The notes: generated by a model from the letters alone, not told the origin. 64,000 nucleotides of DNA from Paraburkholderia sp. (GCF_024281035.1 NZ_JAMXLH010000014.1:62001-126000); one strand, 5' to 3'; counted from the stretch's first letter, positions 17,823-26,279 are shown. Numbers and translations are program-made.

Positions 17823-18341
17823 ATGGCTTATCAGGGTAAGTTTCTGGTGAATAATGCCCCGTTGTCACCGCTCACAATTTTTGGCGTCGGCACTTTCAAC
17901 GCCTACTCGGGCAACGATCAATTCCGCAATCGGGGTGGCTGCACGATGGTGCCTAATAACGGCCCCATCCCCGCCGGTAAATACTGGATCGTAGCCCGCC
18001 CCACGGGCGGCCTCTACTCGCAGACTCTCGCATGGTCTAAAGACACCCTGAATTCGGTCGTAGGCCATGCGACCCATCATGAGGAGTGGTTTGCGCTCTA
18101 TCGTGATGATGGGGCGATTGATGATGTGACGTGGATCAACGGTGTCAAACGCGGGCAGTTCCGGTTGCATCCGGCAGGCGGACGCGGGATTTCGCTAGGC
18201 TGCATCACCCTGCCCAGTTATACGGATTTCGCGAGAATCCGTAACGCGCTGCTTCACACCGTGAAAATTCCTGCCCGAAACTCGGGGATTCGTGCCTATG
18301 GATCAATTGAGGTCATCACGTATGGCAACACTTGTCCGTAG
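17823..18341 (+). CDS. Tlde1-type (DUF2778) L,D-transpeptidase T6SS effector
   Basis: A 172-residue protein of the DUF2778/Tlde1 type. The C-terminal half has RLHPAGGRGISLGCITL, the His...Ser-x-Gly-Cys active site of L,D-transpeptidases (His116, Cys127). Known Tlde1 proteins are delivered by T6SS to the target periplasm, where they cut or modify peptidoglycan tetrapeptides. The ribosome-binding site is GGAGG, nine bases ahead of the ATG. There is no signal peptide, as expected for T6SS cargo. It follows Hcp directly, and its last codons overlap the first immunity gene. Toxicity and secretion are inferred from family and context. Confidence 0.85.
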   Translation: MAYQGKFLVNNAPLSPLTIFGVGTFNAYSGNDQFRNRGGCTMVPNNGPIPAGKYWIVARPTGGLYSQTLAWSKDTLNSVVGHATHHEEWFALYRDDGAIDDVTWINGVKRGQFRLHPAGGRGISLGCITLPSYTDFARIRNALLHTVKIPARNSGIRAYGSIEVITYGNTCP

Positions 18342-18582
18342 GGCGTTCAAGGTCATTCTGTTCTGCGGCCTGTTCCGTCTTTTGCTGCCGTACGTCCATC
18401 CCTACCCCGTGGAATGGACAGATAGTCAGGCGCTCACATGGTTGCACGTTGCGAACCGGTTAGGCATCCGTGACCCCGATGATCTATTTTTTTTGGTGAC
18501 AGTAGCCATGAACCTCATCGCAACCACGCTTGCGTATATGGCGATCATGAAGCTATGGCGGCTCTACAGGAAAAAGCCTTAA
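18322..18582 (+). CDS. Candidate immunity protein A for the Tlde1-type effector
   Basis: An 86-residue protein that starts inside the effector 3' end (GAGG nine bases before ATG 18322). A hydrophobic helix at residues 9 to 25, a polar segment of about 40 residues with GIRDPDD, and a second hydrophobic helix near residues 57 to 76 predict two membrane passes with the middle in the periplasm. That placement would neutralise a periplasmic effector. A paralogue lies at 18784 to 19041, with shared MATxVRR, WT...A..W and G(I/V)RDPDDL(F/Y)F. The immunity role is inferred from position and overlap. Confidence 0.7.
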   Translation: MATLVRRAFKVILFCGLFRLLLPYVHPYPVEWTDSQALTWLHVANRLGIRDPDDLFFLVTVAMNLIATTLAYMAIMKLWRLYRKKP

Positions 18583-18600
18583 AGGCGCACACGACGAACA

Positions 18601-18625
18601 AACGCCCCGATGGGGCGTTTTATTT
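18601..18625 (+). terminator. Rho-independent terminator after immunity gene A
   Basis: AACGCCCC, loop GAT, GGGGCGTT, then TTATTT, starting 18 bases after the immunity gene A stop. It ends the hcp-effector-immunity A transcript, so the second immunity gene needs its own promoter. Confidence 0.85.
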
Positions 18626-18691
18626 ACCCGCGCTGGCCCGCTACGCCCCGCCAAGCCCGTTTAGCGCAATGGAGGGTTTAGTGGGGGGGGG

Positions 18692-18800
18692 AATATCGAA
18701 CTGACCGTGGCGGTACTGGCCTATGTGGCAATCATGAGGCTCTATGGTGGTGCTGCCGGACAAAGAAATTGAGGTGATCACGCATGGCAACAATTGTCCG
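18692..18800 (+). pseudogene. Remnants of another immunity gene tail joined to an effector tail
   Basis: Bases 18692 to about 18770 read NIELTVAVLAYVAIMRL, matching TIELVVAVLVYVAIVEL of immunity B. A small frame slip follows, after which the other frame gives WWCCRTKK, like WSYYRTKP. Directly afterwards the frame IEVITHGNNCP matches the effector C terminus IEVITYGNTCP. So an immunity gene end is fused to an effector gene end, and the latter overlaps the start of immunity B. A run of nine G bases (18683 to 18691) precedes the remnant. Confidence 0.75.
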
Positions 18801-19041
18801 CAGGTTCTTCAAGATTGCGCTGTTTATCGGGTTGCTTCTTATTTCAGTTCGTTATATCCCGCTCTCCAATGAATGGACAGCAGGCGAGGCGCGTGCATGG
18901 TGGCGTGCTTCGGACTGGCTTGGTGTCCGCGATCCCGATGACTTGTATTTCGTGGTGTGGGTGACTATCGAACTCGTCGTGGCGGTGCTCGTCTATGTGG
19001 CGATCGTGGAGTTATGGAGCTACTACCGGACGAAGCCATAG
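18784..19041 (+). CDS. Candidate immunity protein B, paralogue of protein A
   Basis: An 85-residue protein with the same layout as immunity A: N-terminal helix (IALFIGLLLISV), a polar middle with LGVRDPDDLYF, and a second helix (IELVVAVLVYVAIVEL). GAGG lies nine bases before the ATG, embedded in a relic of an effector gene end. It may protect against a related effector carried by neighbours (orphan immunity) or be a spare copy. No effector gene of its own remains intact. Confidence 0.7.
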   Translation: MATIVRRFFKIALFIGLLLISVRYIPLSNEWTAGEARAWWRASDWLGVRDPDDLYFVVWVTIELVVAVLVYVAIVELWSYYRTKP

Positions 19042-19190
19042 GCGGACGCTTCGCCAGAGCGCTTTCTTTGTGCGCACGGCGTGAGCACACGCAGTCGTCA
19101 GGGTTTTGTTAAGGTACGCATCACTCAGGCCAGCCAGATTCGCTGGTTGCTTGCTGAATTTGGTTGGCCATTCCACAGGGTATTAGGCAC

Positions 19191-19545
19191 CTGGCCTAGG
19201 CGGTGCATCTGAGTCCGCGTCAGTTCAGCCGGGTATTCACGCTTGAAACGGGCAAATCGCCCGCCAGGGCGATCGAAGGGTTAAGACTTGAAGCCGCACG
19301 CCTGATGATCGAACAAAGCCGGCATCCACTCGATGTGATCGCAACGGAAACCGGCTTTTGCGATCGCCGCCACATGCGCGAAGCCTTTCTGCGTGGATTT
19401 GGCCGGCCGCCGCAGGCGGTGCGGCGCGACGTGCGGGAGTCCGATTAATCCTCACGCGTCGCGCTTTACGTAGATCTGATGCCGATGCGCGCCGCTCAGG
19501 CCGCAGCGCTTTCGAGCGCCGGGTAATCCGTGAGCCCCTTCGCGC
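19191..19545. repeat. Duplicated AraC/OYE segment, copy B
   Basis: This is the right-flank counterpart of 16668 to 17040. The match starts at CTGGCC 19191 and runs through the last 80 codons of the AraC-type regulator and into the 3' end of the intact OYE gene. Together the two copies bracket the effector-immunity island. Confidence 0.88.
19203..19448 (+). pseudogene. Truncated 3' copy of the GlxA/AraC-type regulator gene
   Basis: An 81-codon open frame encodes only the second half of the AraC helix-turn-helix (HLSPRQFSRVFTLETGKS to RDVRESD), almost identical to the end of the intact regulator at 15978 to 16925; one visible change is R to C in GFRDRRH. There is no start signal and the DJ-1-like domain is absent, so this is a duplication remnant rather than a working gene. 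Confidence 0.85.
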
Positions 19546-20611
19546 CGCCGCCGAACAGCGTCTCGCGATGATGCTGCGCGAGCGGCGCGTCAACGCGCAG
19601 TCGCTGCACCAGATCCGGATTGGCGACGAACGGGCGGCCGAATGCGATGAGATCGGCCCAGCCTGCTTCGATGGCTTCACGCGCGCGTTCGCCGGTGTAC
19701 CTGCCCGCATAGATCAGCACGCCGGGGTAGGCCGCGCGCAGCTTGCGCTTGAAGTCGGGCGCCATATGCGGGGCGTCGTCCCAGTCGGCTTCCGCGATAT
19801 GGATGTAGGCCACGCCGATGTTGCCGAGCAAGCGGGCCGCCGCGAGATAGGTCGTTTCCGGATCGGCATCTTCGCAGCCGTTGAGCGTGGTGAGCGGCGC
19901 GAGCCGGATGCCGACGCGGCGCGCGTCGCCCGTGCCGTCGACAAGTGCGCGCGCAACCTCATCAAGAAAGCGCAGACGGTTTTCGAGCGATCCGCCATAG
20001 GCGTCGGTGCGCGTGTTCGCGCCGGAATCGATGAACTGATTGACGAGATAGCCATTCGCCGCGTGCAGTTCGACGCCGTCGAAACCCGCCTCGATGGCAT
20101 TGCGCGCGGCCACGCGGTACTGGTTCACGATTTCGCCGATTTCATCCACGGAGAGCGCGCGCGGCTCGGAGGCCTGCACGAAACCGGGCACGCTGTCTTC
20201 CGCGCTGGCGATGAACACCTTGACGCCTTCGGCCTGAAGCGGCGAAGACGACACCGGTTGCTGGCCGCCCAGCAGGCTCGTATGGCTCAGCCGGCCAACG
20301 TGCCAGAGCTGCGCGAAGATACGGCCGCCTTTGGCATGAACCGCATCCGTGACCTTGCGCCATCCTTCGATCTGGCCCGGTGTGTGAATGCCGGGCGTCC
20401 ACGCGTAACCCTTGCCGAGCGGCGCGATATACGTCCCTTCGCTCACGATGAGCCCTGCGTCAGCACGCTGAGCATAGTATTCGGCCATCAGGTCGTTGGC
20501 CTCGTCGCCGGGCTGGCTCGCGCGCGAGCGCGTCATCGGCGGCATCACGATGCGGTTGGGCAGCGTCAGCGCGCCGAGCTGGAGTGGCTGGAAAAGCGGA
20601 TCACGGTTCAT
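19496..20611 (-). CDS. Old yellow enzyme family NADH:flavin oxidoreductase (NemA-like)
   Basis: A 371-residue FMN-dependent ene-reductase. It has the start LFQPLQLGALTLPNRIVMPPMTRSRA-type barrel opening (described in part), the active-site pair HxxN as HAANGYLVNQF, and YGGSLENRLRFL and IAFGRPFVANPDL typical of the family. These enzymes reduce activated C=C bonds, nitro-compounds and quinones with NAD(P)H. The start at 20611 is preferred over 20716 because AGGAAA lies eight bases ahead and family homology begins there. It lies downstream of the aldo-keto reductase on the same strand, so the two probably share a transcript. Confidence 0.92.
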   Translation of the reverse strand: MNRDPLFQPLQLGALTLPNRIVMPPMTRSRASQPGDEANDLMAEYYAQRADAGLIVSEGTYIAPLGKGYAWTPGIHTPGQIEGWRKVTDAVHAKGGRIFAQLWHVGRLSHTSLLGGQQPVSSSPLQAEGVKVFIASAEDSVPGFVQASEPRALSVDEIGEIVNQYRVAARNAIEAGFDGVELHAANGYLVNQFIDSGANTRTDAYGGSLENRLRFLDEVARALVDGTGDARRVGIRLAPLTTLNGCEDADPETTYLAAARLLGNIGVAYIHIAEADWDDAPHMAPDFKRKLRAAYPGVLIYAGRYTGERAREAIEAGWADLIAFGRPFVANPDLVQRLRVDAPLAQHHRETLFGGGAKGLTDYPALESAAA

Positions 20612-20696
20612 GCTGTATTTCCTGATCGGGTTTGCGGCGGGTTTGCACGGGTTTGCCATTTCTTTACCGCGAACGTTCAAAACGGGTTTCGCCGGA

Positions 20697-21503
20697 CTAG
20701 TCCCACTGCGGCGCAAGAGCTTCGGGGCTCACTTCGCGGCCACCGCGTTCGAGCGCCGCGATCCGGGCCATGTCTTCGTCGGTCAGCTTCAGGGTCTGCG
20801 CGAGCAGGTTGCTGGCAAGGTTTTCGCGCTTCGTCGACGAAGGAATGACCGAATAACCGAGGCGCAGCGCCCATGCGAGTGCCACTTGAGCCGGAGTCAC
20901 GCTGCGCTGTGCGGCGATCTCGCGGATCACCGGGTCGCCGAGCACCTTGCCGTAGGCGAGCGTCATATACGACGTGACGTGAATGCCTTCGCGCTGGAGG
21001 AACTCGACGAGCTTGCGGTTTTGCAGATACGGGCTGAGCTCGATCTGGTTGGTGGCGATGTTCTCTTTGCCGACCACGGCGATGGCCTGCTTCGTCAGTT
21101 CGATATTGAAGTTGGACACGCCGATTTGCTTCGTGAGGCCTTGCGATTTCGCCTCGGCGAGCGCACTCATGAACTCTTCAAGCGAAACGCCGTTGTTCGG
21201 CGCGGGCCAGTGAATGAGCGTGAGGTCCACTTCGTCGGTACGCAGCTTTTTCAGGCTTTCCTTGAGGCTCGGCACCAGCTTTTCACGCGCGTAGTTGTCG
21301 ACCCAGATTTTGGTCGTGAGGAAGAGTTTCTCGCGTGCGATGCTGGATGCGGCGATTGCCTCGCCGACTTCGGCTTCGTTGCCGTAAATCTGTGCGGTGT
21401 CGATGGCGCGGTAGCCGGCTTCGAGACCGTTGCGCACCGAATCGATAACAACCTGGCCTTGCAGACGGAACGTGCCGAGGCCGAATGCGGGGATATTGCT
21501 CAT
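20697..21503 (-). CDS. dkgB: Aldo/keto reductase, DkgB-like
   Basis: A 268-residue NADPH-dependent aldo/keto reductase. The catalytic tetrad is visible as Asp in [11 protein letters not shown] (with Tyr), Lys in LTTKIW, and His in [21 protein letters not shown] is the NADPH-binding loop. Length and sequence style match E. coli DkgB (267 residues), which reduces methylglyoxal, 2,5-diketo-gluconate and other aldehydes. It lies 85 bases upstream of the OYE gene on the same strand. Confidence 0.88.
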   Translation of the reverse strand: MSNIPAFGLGTFRLQGQVVIDSVRNGLEAGYRAIDTAQIYGNEAEVGEAIAASSIAREKLFLTTKIWVDNYAREKLVPSLKESLKKLRTDEVDLTLIHWPAPNNGVSLEEFMSALAEAKSQGLTKQIGVSNFNIELTKQAIAVVGKENIATNQIELSPYLQNRKLVEFLQREGIHVTSYMTLAYGKVLGDPVIREIAAQRSVTPAQVALAWALRLGYSVIPSSTKRENLASNLLAQTLKLTDEDMARIAALERGGREVSPEALAPQWD

Positions 21504-21609
21504 GAGGTTCTCCGGGGCAGTGATGGAAACGAGATGTCGATGGAGGAATTGTGCTCAATCCGATCTATGCGAAAAAGATCGACAAACGCTAAATACAATT
21601 GAATAAAAA

Positions 21610-22848
21610 TCAAATATTGGTCGACGGAAGATCGCGTGCCGAACTGCGCTGCGGATACCCGCGCTGCAGGACGATCTGCAGGAACACCAGCGCGAGGCCC
21701 GATGCGGCGATCAGCGCGCCGACGATGGGCACTGCGGCATAACTGAAGCCCGCGGAAATCGCCGCGCCGCCGGCGGCTGCGCCCAGGGCATTACCGAGAT
21801 TGAACGCGCCCACGTTGACCGATGACGCGAGCCCAGGCGCCTCGGCCGCAGCACGCATGACGCGCATCTGCAAGGGCGGCACAACGGCGAAGGTGGCGAT
21901 GCCCCAGATCACGATGGCGATTGCAGTACCCGGACGAGTTCTTGCCAGCAGCGGGAAGGCGAGCATGATGGCGACGAGCAAGATCAGGAAGACGATCAGG
22001 CTGCCATTGAGCGAGCGGTCCGCGAGCCGGCCGCCCGCGACGTTGCCGATAGAAAAGCCCACGCCCACGAGCACGAGCATGGCGGTCACGAAAGCGGGCG
22101 ATGCACCCGCGAGGTGTTCGAGGGTCGGTGCGATATACGTGTACAGCGTGAACATCGCGCCCGCGCCGAGCACGGTCGTGGCCATTGCCATCAACACCAC
22201 CGGGCGCGTGAGTACCTTCAACTCGCCGCGCACGTGCGGAACCTTGCCGGCTTCGCCCTTCGGGAGCGCGACGCGCAGAACCAGCATCGTGAGCACCCCG
22301 AGCGCCGCGATCGCGGCGAACGACATGCGCCAGCCGATCGTCTGGCCGAGCCACGTCGCGGCGGGCACGCCGCCCACGTTGGCGATCGTCAGGCCCATGA
22401 ACATGGTGGCGACCGCGCTCGCCTGCTTGTGACGGGGCACGACGCTCGCCGCGACGAGCGAGCCGAGCCCGAAGAACGCGCCGTGATTGAGGCTCGTGAC
22501 GATGCGCGCGAGCAGCAGCGTCGTGTAGTTCGGCGACATCGCCGAGAGCAAATTGCCAAGGGTGAAGATGCTCATCAGCGCGATGAGCGATGTTCTGCGC
22601 GACCAGCTCGACAAGGCGAGCGTCATCAGCGGCGCGCCGATCATGACGCCAATGGCGTAGGTCGTAATCAGCATGCCGGCCGTCGGGATGGAAACATGCA
22701 CGCCCTGGGCGATGACTGGCAGCAGCCCCATGGGCGAAAACTCGGTGGTGCCGATGCTGAATGCGCCCATGGCGAGCGCCAGCAACGAAAGCCATGCGCT
22801 GCCGGGTTGCCCCGACCGATCTGGCTTCGATAGTTGCGCCGGGTTCAT
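21610..22848 (-). CDS. MFS efflux transporter, DHA1 (AraJ-like) type
   Basis: A 412-residue, 12-helix transporter. After a short polar tail, the first helix carries FSIGTTEFSPMGLLPVIA, the signature of the AraJ/YdhP-type DHA1 exporters. RxTS-type loop residues follow helix 2. Such proteins usually export sugars, drugs or small toxic metabolites. It is on the same strand as the OYE and reductase genes, with 106 AT-rich bases between, where a separate promoter for dkgB-OYE is likely. Confidence 0.85.
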   Translation of the reverse strand: MNPAQLSKPDRSGQPGSAWLSLLALAMGAFSIGTTEFSPMGLLPVIAQGVHVSIPTAGMLITTYAIGVMIGAPLMTLALSSWSRRTSLIALMSIFTLGNLLSAMSPNYTTLLLARIVTSLNHGAFFGLGSLVAASVVPRHKQASAVATMFMGLTIANVGGVPAATWLGQTIGWRMSFAAIAALGVLTMLVLRVALPKGEAGKVPHVRGELKVLTRPVVLMAMATTVLGAGAMFTLYTYIAPTLEHLAGASPAFVTAMLVLVGVGFSIGNVAGGRLADRSLNGSLIVFLILLVAIMLAFPLLARTRPGTAIAIVIWGIATFAVVPPLQMRVMRAAAEAPGLASSVNVGAFNLGNALGAAAGGAAISAGFSYAAVPIVGALIAASGLALVFLQIVLQRGYPQRSSARDLPSTNI

Positions 22849-22964
22849 GCCGTTTTCTCCGTCATGTCTTGATGGAAAGGGTGAAGGACTTCACGGGCGA
22901 TTTCGCTGAACGCCTCGATCGGTTTTTCGGGTGAAGCGGACAGGATCGAATCGCTTTCAGGGTT

Positions 22965-23306
22965 TTACGCCCGGACTGCGCTCAGACTGCCTTCGAGCCG
23001 GTAGAAGTCGAGCGACGGCGCGGTGAAGAACGATCGCGACGTGCCGGCCGCGAAGTCATCGATATGCACGACGGTCGCCCGGTTGGCTTCCTGCCACGAG
23101 ATCGCGTAGATCTCGCCGGCGACGTGCTGCCACGTATAGGCGACTTCGCCCTTTGCGCCCGCGAAGTCGCCTTCGGTGATCTCGTAGCGCATGTGGACGC
23201 CGTCCTCGGCATAGGCGTTGATCGCCGTGAGGCCGTCGTAGCGCACTTCAAAGGACTTGCCTGCGAACGGCGGGCGTTGCCGGGTCGGGTGGTTCGATGC
23301 GTTCAT
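22965..23306 (-). CDS. MoaF-like small beta-barrel protein
   Basis: A 113-residue protein with repeated strands (FEVRYDGLTAINAY, MRYEITEGDFAGAKGEVAYTW, YAISWQEANRATVVHIDDF). This pattern is typical of MoaF-related or lipocalin-like domains found beside MFS and redox genes in proteobacteria; the biochemical role is unknown. The start at 23306 follows a good GGAG site; the longer frame to 23399 overlaps the upstream MFS gene. It lies between two MFS genes in one strand block. Confidence 0.65.
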   Translation of the reverse strand: MNASNHPTRQRPPFAGKSFEVRYDGLTAINAYAEDGVHMRYEITEGDFAGAKGEVAYTWQHVAGEIYAISWQEANRATVVHIDDFAAGTSRSFFTAPSLDFYRLEGSLSAVRA

Positions 23307-23352
23307 GCGGGTGATCTCCTGCTGACTGGGAAAAGGATTTACTGAGCGCGGT

Positions 23353-24555
23353 TCACTGAGCGACTTCCACGGTTTCGGCCGTGCGCTCGGGCAAACCATC
23401 GCGCTGATCGAGGCGGCCGCTCAGCGCAGTGAGTGCGAATGCGCCGAGCGTCACGGCGGCGGCGATCCACGGGGTATGGCCGATGCCGAGGTGCGCAACG
23501 ATCAGCCCGCCGAGCGACGAACCGCCCGCCACGCCGAGATTGAATGCGGCGATGTTGAAGCCCGATGCGACGTCGGCGGCCTCGGGGGCGAAATGGCGCG
23601 CCTGCTTGACGACGTACACCTGCAGCGCGGGCACGTTACCGAACGCAACGGCGCCCCAGCAGAGCATGGTGATCACAGCGAGCCACCGGTTATGTACCGT
23701 GAAAGTCAGGGCGAACAGCACGGCGGCGAGCAGCAGGAAGATGAGTTTGAGCGCCCGCACCGGGCCCGCGCGGTCGGCGAGTTTGCCGCCCCACATGTTG
23801 CCGACTGCAACGGACACGCCATAGGCGACCAGCACGATGCTGACCTCGGAGGGCGTGAAGCCCGCAATCTGTTCGAGCAGCGGCGCCATGAACGTGAACG
23901 CGATGAGCGAGCCGCCGTAACCCACCGCAGTCATGGCATAAACGAGCGCGAGACGCGGCTCGCCGAGCACGCGGAACTGCTGGAACAGTCCTGCGGGACG
24001 CGTATGCGCGAGTTGTCGCGGCACGAAGGCGACGGCGCCGGCAAACGCGATCAAACCGAAGCAGGCGACGATGAGGAACGTGGCGCGCCAGCCGAAGTGC
24101 TGACCGATCAAGGTGCCAAGCGGAATACCCGCGACGAAGGCGACCGTCATGCCGCTGAACATGGTTGCGATTGCACTGGCCGCTTTGTCCCGCGGCACGA
24201 GCGTCGTGGCGATGACCGAGCCCACGGAGAAAAAGACGCCATGTGCGAGGCCGGTCAGGATGCGGGCCACGATCAACGACTCGTAACTCGGTGCGCGCCA
24301 GGCGACGAGATTGCCGACGGTGAAGAGCGCCATCAGTCCGGCGAGCAGCAGCTTGCGCGGCACGCGCCCGGTCAGCGCCGTGAGCACGGGTGCGGCGAGC
24401 GCGACGCTGAGCGCGTACAGGCTCACGAGCAGACCGGCAGAGGGCAGGCTGACACCGAGATCGGACGAAATCGTCGGTATCAGACCCACGATGACGAACT
24501 CGGTCGTGCCGATGGCAAAAGCGCTTATGGTGAGCGCGAGGAGGGCGAGAGGCAT
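23353..24555 (-). CDS. MFS efflux transporter, DHA1 (AraJ/YdhP-like) type
   Basis: A 400-residue, 12-helix MFS protein that begins with AFAIGTTEFVIVGLIPTI, the classic AraJ/YdhP helix 1 signature. GHGVFFSVGSVIA-type helix 5 and a duplicated C-terminal half follow. It resembles the MFS gene at 21610 but is not a recent copy. It is divergent from the LysR gene at 24659 across 103 bases holding a palindrome, so it is the likely first target of that regulator. Confidence 0.87.
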   Translation of the reverse strand: MPLALLALTISAFAIGTTEFVIVGLIPTISSDLGVSLPSAGLLVSLYALSVALAAPVLTALTGRVPRKLLLAGLMALFTVGNLVAWRAPSYESLIVARILTGLAHGVFFSVGSVIATTLVPRDKAASAIATMFSGMTVAFVAGIPLGTLIGQHFGWRATFLIVACFGLIAFAGAVAFVPRQLAHTRPAGLFQQFRVLGEPRLALVYAMTAVGYGGSLIAFTFMAPLLEQIAGFTPSEVSIVLVAYGVSVAVGNMWGGKLADRAGPVRALKLIFLLLAAVLFALTFTVHNRWLAVITMLCWGAVAFGNVPALQVYVVKQARHFAPEAADVASGFNIAAFNLGVAGGSSLGGLIVAHLGIGHTPWIAAAVTLGAFALTALSGRLDQRDGLPERTAETVEVAQ

Positions 24556-24639
24556 GACGTGCTGTCCTGGCTTCGATGAAGACGGGACGGAGTGTGCGCC
24601 CTTTACTTTTGCCGAAAAAGTCGCTTATAAAGGAAATTG

Positions 24640-24658
24640 TTTTGATTTGAAATCAAAA
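24640..24658. promoter_or_regulatory. 9-bp palindrome abutting the LysR start codon, probable operator
   Basis: TTTTGATTT, G, AAATCAAAA: a perfect 9-bp inverted repeat with one central base, ending at the base before ATG 24659. It follows the T-N11-A style of LysR sites and lies in the shared region with the divergent MFS gene. A TTTACT...TATAAA promoter-like pair (24602 and 24626) is just upstream. Bound protein here would block translation initiation or transcription of the LysR gene itself. Confidence 0.6.
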
Positions 24659-25561
24659 ATGAAGATCACACTGGACGAGCTGCAGGCGTTTGTGAGCGTT
24701 GTCGATACCGGCTCCATTACGGCAGCCGCGCAGCAACTCGGTCTGACCATCTCCGCGACGAGCCGCACGTTGGGAAGGCTGGAGGACAAGCTCAAGACCA
24801 CGCTGCTGCGCCGGACGACACGGCGTCTGGAGTTGACGGAGGAAGGGCGCGCGTTTCTTGGCGACGCGCGCGCGATCATCGCATCGGTGGAAGGCGCGGA
24901 GGAGCAGATGGCCACGCGTCGCGAGCGGCCATCGGGGCGGCTGCGCGTGGATGCTGCCACGCCGTTCATGCTGCATGTGATCGTGCCGCTCGTGCAGGGC
25001 TATCGCGAGCGCTTTCCGCAAGTCGAACTGGAACTCAACAGCAACGAAGGGATCATCGATCTGCTTGAGCGGCGCACCGATGTCGCCGTGCGGATAGGCC
25101 GGCTGAAGGACTCCACGCTGCACGGCAAGCCGATAGGCCGCAGCCGTCTGCGTATTCTCGCGAGCCCCGCGTATCTGGAAGCCCATGGTCATCCGAAGCG
25201 CGTGGAAGACCTCGCGAAGCACACGCTGCTGGGATTCAATCAGCCTGAGGCGCTCAACGTCTGGCCGATCGCGGGGCCGGACAATGAGTCGTATCGCATC
25301 GCCCCGGCCATCTGGTCATCGAGTGGAGAGACGTTGCGGCAGCTCGCGCTGGCGGGCGCCGGCATCGTCTGCCTGTCCGACTTCATGACGGCGCGCGATC
25401 GCCGCGATGGCGCGCTTGTGCAGCTTTTTGCCCGCCAGACACAGGATGTGCGGCAGCCAATCAACGCGGTCTATTATCGGAACACCGCGATTTCCACGCG
25501 GATTGCATCCTTTGTCGATTATCTGCGCGAAGCGGTGCGCGGGACGGAATTCGAACAGTAA
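24659..25561 (+). CDS. LysR-family transcriptional regulator
   Basis: A 300-residue LysR protein. Residues 1 to 60 hold the winged helix (FVSVVDTGSITAAAQQLGLTISATSRTLGRLE), followed by the effector-binding domain. It is divergent from the MFS gene and heads a minus-strand block of MFS, MoaF-like, MFS, reductase and OYE genes, which it probably controls. The ATG lacks a normal ribosome-binding site, because the palindrome occupies that space; AGGAA at 24631 is 24 bases away, or 12 bases from an in-frame TTG at 24647. Confidence 0.88.
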   Translation: MKITLDELQAFVSVVDTGSITAAAQQLGLTISATSRTLGRLEDKLKTTLLRRTTRRLELTEEGRAFLGDARAIIASVEGAEEQMATRRERPSGRLRVDAATPFMLHVIVPLVQGYRERFPQVELELNSNEGIIDLLERRTDVAVRIGRLKDSTLHGKPIGRSRLRILASPAYLEAHGHPKRVEDLAKHTLLGFNQPEALNVWPIAGPDNESYRIAPAIWSSSGETLRQLALAGAGIVCLSDFMTARDRRDGALVQLFARQTQDVRQPINAVYYRNTAISTRIASFVDYLREAVRGTEFEQ

Positions 25562-25627
25562 ATTTACAGTCGAATTACTGTTTATTTACAGTTGCGCTCA
25601 CTTTTTTATTGAATTGACGCTGTGTCA

Positions 25628-25665
25628 GCCACCTGCCTTTCAAACGGGGCAGGTGGCTTTATTTT
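25628..25665 (+). terminator. Rho-independent terminator after the LysR gene
   Basis: GCCACCTGCC, a 10-base loop, GGCAGGTGGC, then TTTATTTTG, 67 bases after the LysR stop. The convergent small gene at 25785 lies beyond it. Confidence 0.88.
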
Positions 25666-25784
25666 GTTGCAGCCTTGAGCCACTCCCTCTATCTCAGTGC
25701 GATGGCCATTCCGGTTGCAGCCATTGCGCGTCGATGCGAAATCTAAACCTGCGGGAGCATGGCCTGGCTCGCTTTACGCTGCGT

Positions 25785-26090
25785 TCAGGCTTTCGCGGCT
25801 TGCTCTTTTGCGAGCAGACGTTGAGCCTGCAGGTCGCCGCGTCCAGCTTCCTGCGCGGTTTGCACCGAGGTTTCCGCTGCTTCAGCGCGCGCAGCGAGCA
25901 GGGCTTGTGCTGCGGCACTGATCTTGACCGTATACGAAGCTTGCGGCGCCGGCGACTGTGCCGACGACGTCGCGCTGCCCGTCTTCGCGGCCGATGCAGG
26001 CTGCGCAGACTTTGCAGCCTGTTGTGCCTGCGTGCTCACACCCGTTGCAACCGAACTGATCTGCTGGTTATTGACTGCTTGTACTGACAC
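25785..26090 (-). CDS. Small Ala/Gln/Ser-rich hypothetical protein
   Basis: A 101-residue product, rich in Ala, Gln and Ser, with a predicted helical C-terminal half (AAAQALLAARAEAAETSVQTAQEAG). The start is taken as GTG 26090, giving MSVQAVNNQQISSVATG, because AGGAG lies nine bases upstream. An in-frame ATG at 26129 has no ribosome-binding site. I do not recognise a domain, and there is no signal peptide. The composition is like small flagellar-associated or phasin-like proteins of Burkholderia, but this is not evidence of function. Confidence 0.6.
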   Translation of the reverse strand: MSVQAVNNQQISSVATGVSTQAQQAAKSAQPASAAKTGSATSSAQSPAPQASYTVKISAAAQALLAARAEAAETSVQTAQEAGRGDLQAQRLLAKEQAAKA

Positions 26091-26279
26091 GATGTTTTCT
26101 CCTAGTGAGACGTCGTCATACGACGACATTACGTATAACGGACACCTCTAACGTATTCTTAATATCTATATTTTCTGTAACAACGCCGTTTCTTAAGCAT
26201 CCGTTAAGTAATCGCTTTTATTGGCTCTGCGCCCGGCATCCAGGTCATGCTGGATGCACTCAAGCTTCCGCGATTATCG

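Noticed and set aside
18681..18691. Phase-variable gene controlled by the nine-G run
   Set aside because: Even with a frame-correcting change it would give only a 27-codon fragment of an immunity tail, so a working switch is unlikely.
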